Source: Oscillospiraceae bacterium (GTDB taxonomy: Bacteria; Bacillota_A; Clostridia; Oscillospirales; Ruminococcaceae). From it: a stretch of DNA of 53,725 bases. The notes beneath the pieces were generated by a model. That model made no database searches. It saw only the letters and a program-made list of their open reading frames with translations, and was not told where the DNA came from. The DNA lies in contig SFDQ01000012.1 of assembly GCA_004558145.1 (NCBI GenBank), positions 1-53,725 on the forward strand, written 5' to 3'. How positions within the stretch are numbered: position 1 is the first letter of the stretch; each line of letters starts with the position of its first letter. Of the stretch, positions 49,015 through 53,725 are shown piece by piece. The position numbers and the translations under genes are program-made.

Positions 49015-49050
49015 CAAAAGCCGCCCGGGCCAATGGCCCGGGCGGCTTTT
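49015..49050. terminator. Bidirectional terminator at the right edge of the cassette
   Basis: AAAAGCCGCCCGGGCC pairs with GGCCCGGGCGGCTTTT around an AAT loop. Confidence 0.9.
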
Positions 49051-49075
49051 CTTGTGTCGGCGGCTCTGCCGTGTT

Positions 49076-49618
49076 TCACAGTCGCCGTCCCATGCGGCTG
49101 ACCGCGATGACCACGCTGTCGATGCCCAGCAGGATGAGGTAGGCGCTGGCAAAGCAGCGGATGGTGGTCAGGGTGAACAGGGGGTCGAACAGCATCAAAA
49201 AGCCCAGCACCAGACCGATGATGTTGATGACCAGCGTGAAATAGTAGATGCTGCGGCCCGCCACGAAGCGGATGTGCCCCAGATGCACCAGCCGGGAGAT
49301 GCCGTGGGCGATGAACCAGATGGGGAACAGGAGGGTCAGCACCAGCACGCCCGTGGAGGGATAGACCACCAGCACCAGGCCGGTCATGACGCTCAGCACG
49401 CCGGAGACCAGGGAGAGCAGGGGGCCGAGGCCCGTGTACCGCTCCACCTCGATGAACAGGATGATGTCCGCCACGCCCACGATCACAGCGGCGATGCCGT
49501 AGGCGAAAACCAGCCCCGTCAGGGCCAGGTCGGGCGCCGCAAAGGCAAACACGCCCAGCACGATCAGCACGATGCCGATGACCAGCTCCAGCCAGCCAAA
49601 CCCGGAACGTCCTCTCAT
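49076..49618 (-). CDS. DUF308/HdeD-like membrane protein
   Basis: A 180-residue protein with six hydrophobic segments and the short charged turns of the HdeD/DUF308 group (for example GWLELVIGIVLIVLGVFAF; LLDGIDSVVIAVSRMGRR-type end). Its ATG overlaps the ftsH stop by four bases, so it is made with FtsH. HdeD acts in acid stress in E. coli; the partnership with FtsH suggests membrane-quality control here, as inference. Confidence 0.85.
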   Translation of the reverse strand: MRGRSGFGWLELVIGIVLIVLGVFAFAAPDLALTGLVFAYGIAAVIVGVADIILFIEVERYTGLGPLLSLVSGVLSVMTGLVLVVYPSTGVLVLTLLFPIWFIAHGISRLVHLGHIRFVAGRSIYYFTLVINIIGLVLGFLMLFDPLFTLTTIRCFASAYLILLGIDSVVIAVSRMGRRL

Positions 49619-51441
49619 TGCGCTTCGCCTCCCGTCAGGATCTGCATGAATTCTTCGCCGGTGATGGTCTCTTTTTCGTAGAGGTACTGGGCCAGCTGGT
49701 CCAGCTTGTCCCGGTTCTCTTCCAGGATCTTCTTCGCCTTTTCGTGTTGAGCCTTCACCAGCTCCACCACCTTCTGGTCCACCTCTTTCTGGGTGTCCGG
49801 CGAGCAGGCGAGGGAGGAGTCGCCTCCCAGGTACTGGTTCTGCACCGTTTCCAGCGCCACCATGTCAAAATCCTCGCTCATGCCGTAGCGGGTGATCATG
49901 GCCCGGGCCAGTTTGGTGGCCTGCTCGATGTCGTTGGAGGCGCCGGTGGTCACCTGCCCGAAGGCCACTTCCTCGGCGGTGCGCCCGCCGGTGAAGGTGG
50001 CGATCTTGTCCTCGATCTCTTCCTTCGTCAGCAGATACTTGTCGCCGGTGTCCACCTGCATGGTGTAGCCCAGCGCGCCGGAGGTGCGGGGGATGATGGT
50101 GATCTTCTGCACCGGGGCCGAGTGGCTCTGCATCGCCGCCACAAGGGCGTGGCCGATTTCGTGGTAGGCCACCACCCGCTTCTCCTTGTCGGAGAGAACG
50201 GCGTTCTTTTTCTGGTAGCCTGCGATGACCACCTCGATGCTCTCTTCCAGGTCGGCCTCGTTCACAACGGTGCGCCCGCTGCGCACCGCCCGCAGGGCGG
50301 CCTCGTTGATGATGTTGGCCAGCTCCGCGCCGGAAGCGCCGGCGGCCATGCGGGCGATGGTGTGGAGGTCCACGTCCGGCGCCGTTTTTATCTTCTTCGC
50401 GTGCACCTTCAGAATGGCCTCCCGGCCCGCCAGGTCGGGCAGCTCCACAGGCACGCGCCGGTCGAACCGGCCGGGGCGGGTCAGCGCCGGGTCCAGCGAT
50501 TCGGGGCGGTTGGTGGCCGCCAGAATGATGACACCGGTGTTGTCCTCAAAGCCGTCCATCTCGGTGAGCAGCTGGTTCAGCGTCTGCTCCCGCTCGTCGT
50601 TGCCGCCGTAGCCGCCGGAAGTGCGCTTCTGGCCGATGGCGTCGATCTCGTCGATGAACACGATGCAGGGAGCCTTTTCCTTGGCCTGCTTGAACAGGTC
50701 GCGCACCTTGGATGCGCCCATGCCCACGAACATCTCCACGAATTCCGAGCCGGAGATGGAGAAGAAGGGCACGTTTGCCTCGCCGGCCACCGCCTTGGCC
50801 AGCATGGTCTTGCCGGTGCCCGGAGGGCCCACCAGCAGGATGCCCTTGGGCATGGACGCGCCGGCCTCGGTGTATTTGCCCGGGTCGTGCAGGTAGTCCA
50901 CGATCTCCGACAGGCTCTCCTTGGCCTCGTCCTCACCGGCCACATCCGCAAACCGGATGCCCTTGGTGGACTGCACATAGACCCTGGCGCTGCTCTTGCC
51001 CATGCCGAAGGACAGCGAGCCCTTGCCGCCCGCCTGCTCCATGAGCTTTTTGTTCATGTACTGCCCCAGGCCCACAAAGATGAGGATGGGCAGCACAAAG
51101 GTCAGAAGAAAACTCCAGATGGGGGAGATGGGCTCCTCCATCACCCGGGCAAATTCCGCCCCGGCGTCGTGCAGGCGCTGGGTGAGAGTGGGGTCCTCCA
51201 TGGGGACCGTTTCGTAGACGACGCTGCCGTCCTTGTCGGTGAACAGGATCTGGGTGTCCTCCACCTGCACCATCCCGATGTCCCTCTCGTCGATCATGTC
51301 CATGAAGGTGCCGTAGTCCACCTCCACCACCTGGCGGCGGGAGAGCATGGGGGTGACCAGCGTGTTGAACAACAGGATGATGAGCAGCACGATGCCGTAG
51401 TAATAGATGAGCGGCCGCTTTGGCGTTTTGACTTCTTTCAT
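49615..51441 (-). CDS. ftsH: ATP-dependent zinc metalloprotease FtsH
   Basis: This 608-residue protease degrades misfolded membrane and regulatory proteins. Two membrane helices flank a periplasmic-side domain (about 12-30 and 108-128). Walker A is GPPGTGKT (205-212), Walker B FIDEID, SRH with PGRFDRRV, and the zinc site HEIGH (427-431). ATG at 51441, GGAG upstream. It is the middle of three genes joined by ATGA overlaps. Confidence 0.95.
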   Translation of the reverse strand: MKEVKTPKRPLIYYYGIVLLIILLFNTLVTPMLSRRQVVEVDYGTFMDMIDERDIGMVQVEDTQILFTDKDGSVVYETVPMEDPTLTQRLHDAGAEFARVMEEPISPIWSFLLTFVLPILIFVGLGQYMNKKLMEQAGGKGSLSFGMGKSSARVYVQSTKGIRFADVAGEDEAKESLSEIVDYLHDPGKYTEAGASMPKGILLVGPPGTGKTMLAKAVAGEANVPFFSISGSEFVEMFVGMGASKVRDLFKQAKEKAPCIVFIDEIDAIGQKRTSGGYGGNDEREQTLNQLLTEMDGFEDNTGVIILAATNRPESLDPALTRPGRFDRRVPVELPDLAGREAILKVHAKKIKTAPDVDLHTIARMAAGASGAELANIINEAALRAVRSGRTVVNEADLEESIEVVIAGYQKKNAVLSDKEKRVVAYHEIGHALVAAMQSHSAPVQKITIIPRTSGALGYTMQVDTGDKYLLTKEEIEDKIATFTGGRTAEEVAFGQVTTGASNDIEQATKLARAMITRYGMSEDFDMVALETVQNQYLGGDSSLACSPDTQKEVDQKVVELVKAQHEKAKKILEENRDKLDQLAQYLYEKETITGEEFMQILTGGEAQ

Positions 51442-51869
51442 GGTGACGTCTTTTCTCCTTCCTGCCCAGCAAGCTGGGCGTCGATGGCTTCCATGGCCAG
51501 CAGCAGGGCCCGGTTGGACGCCTGCAGGGCAAAATCCAGGGCGTATTCCGCCAGCAGAAGCTTTTCCTCCGCGCCGGCCTGGTCCTCGCCGCGGCGGGCG
51601 GCCTGTTCCCGCATGGCGGCTTTGGCCTGCTGAACGTGCTGTTCTATCTCGCCGTAGGAGTCCGCCAGCGCGCCGACCATCCCGGACCGGGAACAGCGGA
51701 GCTTTGTGCGCAGGGTCAGCTCGTTCTCGGCACATTCCCGGCGCAGCGCCAGGATCTCGCTCTGCAGCCGGCCGCGTTCGGCGGTCTCGCTCATGTGGAT
51801 GCGGCTGTTCAGCCGCGCCAGCTGGTCCTCCAGCTCGCAGAGTTTGACGGAAAGGATCTCGTGTGCCAT
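51438..51869 (-). CDS. Coiled-coil hypothetical protein upstream of ftsH
   Basis: A 143-residue helical protein with heptad-like runs (KLCELEDQLARLNSRIHMSE; EEKLLLAEYALDFAL) and no domain I know. ATG at 51869 behind GGGAGG; the stop overlaps ftsH (ATGA). Fixed coupling to FtsH suggests an adaptor or regulator, but that is inference. Confidence 0.8.
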   Translation of the reverse strand: MAHEILSVKLCELEDQLARLNSRIHMSETAERGRLQSEILALRRECAENELTLRTKLRCSRSGMVGALADSYGEIEQHVQQAKAAMREQAARRGEDQAGAEEKLLLAEYALDFALQASNRALLLAMEAIDAQLAGQEGEKTSP

Positions 51870-51893
51870 GTCCTTGCCTCCCTTCTGTTTCCT

Positions 51894-51899
51894 ATTATA
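51894..51899 (-). promoter_or_regulatory. -10 box of the ftsH operon
   Basis: Minus-strand TATAAT at 51894-51899 is 25 bases before the start codon. The best -35 at 16-17 bases is weak (TTGTGC, 51916-51921). Confidence 0.5.
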
Positions 51900-51948
51900 A
51901 AGAGAAGCGCCGCGGGCACAATTTGCAAAACGCCGGCCCTGTATAGAC

Positions 51949-51992
51949 AAAAAGAGCGGGAGTGTAAAAATTTTTTACACTCCCGCTCTTTT
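51949..51992. terminator. Terminator of the TetR gene
   Basis: A 20-base perfect inverted repeat (AAAGAGCGGGAGTGTAAAAA and its complement) nearly closed with no loop; A/T ends allow use on either strand. Confidence 0.9.
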
Positions 51993-52005
51993 GACGAAGA
52001 GAAGG

Positions 52006-52545
52006 TCATTCCTGACGGGGAAAAACATCGGCGGTCAGGATGCGGTATATGGTGTGGACGATCTGGTCCAGCTGCTCGGTGTCCTCCTCGGTCCAGTCTT
52101 CCAGCAGGCCCAGGATGGCCTGGCTGTGATAGCGCATGATGATCTTGAGCTGGGCACGGGTGCAGGCAGGGCAGAGGTCCTTTTCCTCAAAGGCCCGGGT
52201 GAAATAGCGCTGGAAGCACTGGCGCAGCGTGCGCTTGAGCTCGTCGCCGTAGTTGCTCTTCATCCCGTGCTCCACATAAGGGGCGATGTTGATGGCCATG
52301 ACAAAAAAGCAGCGCAGGCCCAGCTCGCCGTTTTTCTGGGCAAAGACCTCGGTCATCACCTGTTCGAAGTATTCGTCGGCCATCCAGCGCAGAAGATCGG
52401 GGATGTCGTCAAAGTGATAATAGAACGTCTGCCGGGTGATGTGGCACTCCTCCACGATGTCCGTGACGGTGAGCTTTTTCACGTGGCGCTGGATCAGCAG
52501 AGTCTTTGCAGCCTCGGCGATCAGGTTTTTCATGTTGGCCGGCAT
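52006..52545 (-). CDS. TetR/AcrR-family transcriptional regulator
   Basis: A 179-residue regulator. The N-terminal helix-turn-helix has LTVTDIVEECHITRQTFYYHF (key residues D-I, T-R-x-T-F-Y-x-H-F); the C-terminal effector domain is helical, with a Cys pair in CPAC. This resembles the DhaS-like/TetR C-11 group. The ATG at 52545 follows GGGAGG. I see no own promoter between it and the tRNA terminator, so read-through may express it. Its target is not evident from neighbours. Confidence 0.9.
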   Translation of the reverse strand: MPANMKNLIAEAAKTLLIQRHVKKLTVTDIVEECHITRQTFYYHFDDIPDLLRWMADEYFEQVMTEVFAQKNGELGLRCFFVMAINIAPYVEHGMKSNYGDELKRTLRQCFQRYFTRAFEEKDLCPACTRAQLKIIMRYHSQAILGLLEDWTEEDTEQLDQIVHTIYRILTADVFPRQE

Positions 52546-52584
52546 AGCGGCTCCGCCTCCCTTGTCAGTGTGTTTGTAAAAGCA

Positions 52585-52617
52585 AAAGCCGCTTGAACGA
52601 TGCGTTCAAGCGGCTTT
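52585..52617 (-). terminator. Terminator of the tRNA-Asp/tRNA-Thr unit
   Basis: AAAGCCGCTTGAACG pairs with CGTTCAAGCGGCTTT around ATG, followed on the minus strand by TGCTTTTAC. Confidence 0.85.
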
Positions 52618-52618
52618 C

Positions 52619-52694
52619 TGGAGCTGTTAATGCGATTCGAACGCACGACCTCATCCTTACCAAGGATGTGCTCTGCCGACTGAGCTATAACAGC
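52619..52694 (-). tRNA. tRNA-Thr (anticodon GGT), CCA encoded
   Basis: Cloverleaf: acceptor GCTGTTA/TAACAGC, D-arm GCTC/GAGC, anticodon stem CATCC/GGATG with loop TTGGTAA (anticodon GGT), T-arm TGCG/CGCA. Discriminator T, then CCA. It lies three bases downstream of tRNA-Asp in the same transcript. Confidence 0.95.
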
Positions 52695-52697
52695 AAA

Positions 52698-52774
52698 TGG
52701 CGACCCGGATGAGGCTCGAACTCACGACCTCTAGCGTGACAGGCTAGCGTTCTAACCAACTGAACTACCGGGCC
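52698..52774 (-). tRNA. tRNA-Asp (anticodon GTC), CCA encoded
   Basis: Cloverleaf: acceptor GGCCCGG/CCGGGTC, anticodon stem CTAGC/GCTAG with loop CTGTCAC (anticodon GTC), T-arm GTGAG/CTCAT. Discriminator G, then CCA. First gene of the two-tRNA unit. Confidence 0.95.
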
Positions 52775-52798
52775 ACATCGCGATTGGCGACGTGTTTT

Positions 52799-52827
52799 AT
52801 TATATCCAACGAAGGGCAGAATGTCAA
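52799..52827 (-). promoter_or_regulatory. Promoter of the tRNA-Asp/tRNA-Thr unit
   Basis: Perfect TTGACA (52822-52827) and TATAAT (52799-52804) with a 17-base spacer. Confidence 0.9.
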
Positions 52828-52884
52828 CACTTTTTTTCAAAAAATGATAAAGAAAAAAACAAGGACTTATCCGCCGCCAGGGGC

Positions 52885-52913
52885 TTGACTTTCTGCGAGT
52901 TTTTTTGTATAGT
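52885..52913 (+). promoter_or_regulatory. Promoter of tRNA-Trp
   Basis: TTGACT (52885-52890) and TATAGT (52908-52913) with a 17-base spacer. Confidence 0.85.
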
Positions 52914-52932
52914 AATGAGGTGCTCAAAACAT

Positions 52933-53008
52933 AGGGGTATAGCTCAGCTGGTAGAGCAGCGGTCTCCAAAACCGCGTGCCGAGGGTTCGAATCCTTCTGC
53001 CCCTGCCA
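52933..53008 (+). tRNA. tRNA-Trp (anticodon CCA), CCA encoded
   Basis: Cloverleaf: acceptor AGGGGTA/TGCCCCT, D-arm GCTC/GAGC, anticodon stem GCGGT/ACCGC with loop CTCCAAA (anticodon CCA), T-arm GAGGG/CCTTC. Discriminator G, then CCA. Own promoter and terminator. Confidence 0.95.
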
Positions 53009-53048
53009 AATGAAAGAGGCGCCGCTTTTGCGGCGCCTCTTTCATTTG
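53009..53048. terminator. Terminator of tRNA-Trp
   Basis: AAATGAAAGAGGCGCCGC pairs perfectly with its complement around TTTT. Confidence 0.85.
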
Positions 53049-53148
53049 GCAAAAGCGGAACGTTTTGGCCCGAGGCACGCGGAGCGTGCCGGGCACTCGC
53101 GCCGAGCGCTGCCGGCGGCAGGGGAAACGCGAGAGCAAACGGCAAATG

Positions 53149-53182
53149 CAAAAGGCCCGGTCATCCCGACCGGGCCTTTTTT
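53149..53182 (-). terminator. Terminator of the truncated gene at the right edge
   Basis: AAAGGCCCGGTC pairs with GACCGGGCCTTT around a five-base loop, with A and T runs on both sides, 12 bases after the stop codon of the frame at 53194. Confidence 0.8.
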
Positions 53183-53193
53183 GTTTGATGCAT

Positions 53194-53629
53194 TCAGTTG
53201 GGCAGGGAATACTCCGCCACCCGCCAGCCGCCGGCGGTGAGCTCCAGTCGCACCGGGGTGGCGCGGGCCTCCACGGGGGTGTATTTGTTGCCCGGGCCCC
53301 AGCCGGCAAAGTTTTCGTCGTCTTCGTCCAGATAGAGCGAAAACTGCCAGAACAACAGACTGCCGTCCTGCTGAAGGGCAGGCTCGCTGTATACCGTGCC
53401 GCAATAGGCGATGTTACCGCCCCGGTCCCCTGCCAAAAAGCAGATGGAGTCTCCCTCGCCCTGGTAGAACAGGCCGGAATCGGGGGTCTCACCGGCGGCG
53501 AGGGGGCCGCCCAGCATCCCGGCGTAATTGTCCGGGGTGAACACGCAGTCGAAAAACTGCACCAGGTCGCTGTAACGGGTGTACAGCGCGCCCTCGGTGG
53601 CGGTGCTGCAATAGGTCTCCTGGTCGAAT
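53194..53629 (-). pseudogene. 5'-truncated protein gene of unknown function
   Basis: A coding-like frame of about 145 codons runs from a stop at 53628-53630 to TGA at 53194, with strong GC-ending codons and its own terminator. No start with a ribosome site is found at the upstream end; the only ATG-like starts are internal (GTG at about 53562). Above 53,630 the GC falls sharply and the frame changes to one that reads MLIFWSLVRNSVVLAVYLL, a signal-like helix. The 5' end was probably replaced by an insertion, or a frameshift occurred. No domain recognised. Confidence 0.6.
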
Positions 53630-53725
53630 GCTCATGTACGGTAAGGAAGCAAGCAACCGAAAACAAGAGATAGACCGCCAGCACTACACTATTCCGAACC
53701 AAAGACCAAAAGATAAGCATTGTGG

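Larger units (their letters stand above)
34424..49050. mobile_element. Compact phage-derived cassette (podovirus-like; possibly domesticated or gene-transfer-agent-like)
   Basis: Leftward regulatory genes (XRE, ImmA/IrrE, PAP2) and a single rightward operon of terminase, head, portal, connector, nozzle-like, fibre and lysis genes share a control region at 35911-36060. There is no integrase, recombinase, polymerase, helicase or tape-measure gene and I see no att-like direct repeats. GC content matches the chromosome and both sides are housekeeping genes (guaB, ftsH). Gene frames are intact. The left border is uncertain because PAP2 may be a host gene. Confidence 0.8.

Noticed and set aside
53640..53720. 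Insertion sequence end at the right edge
   Set aside because: The AT-rich stretch is too short to show a transposase or terminal repeat; only a composition break is supported.

Overview
The window looks like chromosome from a high-GC, Gram-positive anaerobe of the Clostridia, most like the Oscillospiraceae/Ruminococcaceae. The grounds are strong AGGAGG ribosome binding sites before almost every gene, sigma-A promoters with 17-base spacing, many U-tailed hairpin terminators, codons ending in G or C, and typical clostridial gene sets (BlaI/BlaR-type regulators, lar genes, split transketolase, potABCD). No rRNA or species marker is present, so the genus is not settled.

Layout: 1-1.5 kb is an AT-rich edge with a partial unknown gene, two tRNA-Arg genes and a decayed tRNA-like remnant. 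1.5-10 kb holds a ZIP metal transporter, a GntR-controlled ABC exporter, and a two-component system followed by an anchored protein and two tandem paralogous lipoproteins. 10-13.6 kb is a leftward operon with class 3 aldehyde dehydrogenase, iron alcohol dehydrogenase, an SCP2-like protein and an unknown protein. 13.8-20.4 kb is sugar metabolism: AraD, transaldolase-like protein, two-subunit transketolase and a YbaK-type deacylase rightward, then galK-galM leftward. 20.4-23.5 kb is larE-larB-larC for the nickel-pincer nucleotide cofactor, behind a leader with a terminator-like hairpin. 23.5-27.9 kb is potABCD, with a C-terminally membrane-anchored PotD. 28-31.5 kb is a BlaI repressor and a very large BlaR1-like protease whose sensor region is two tandem Asp-box (BNR-like) lobes. 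31.6-34.3 kb has an acyl-ACP thioesterase, a probable small RNA and IMP dehydrogenase.

34.4-49.0 kb is the most unusual part: a compact phage-derived cassette with an XRE repressor, an ImmA/IrrE-type protease and a PAP2-like membrane protein leftward. Rightward from one strong promoter lie small zinc-ribbon proteins, terminase, a scaffold-like protein, capsid, portal, connector, a nozzle-like protein, fibre, lysozyme, holin and an Ala/Gln-rich protein. It has a podovirus-like head-and-lysis set but no integrase, replication gene or tape-measure protein. It is as GC-rich as its neighbours and sits between housekeeping genes. This fits a domesticated particle-forming element, possibly gene-transfer-agent-like, although a remnant prophage is also possible.

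49.0-52.5 kb is a leftward operon of a coiled-coil protein, FtsH and a DUF308/HdeD-like membrane protein, plus a TetR regulator. 52.6-53.0 kb carries tRNA-Thr, tRNA-Asp and tRNA-Trp. The window ends in a reading frame cut off at a sharp drop in GC near 53,630.
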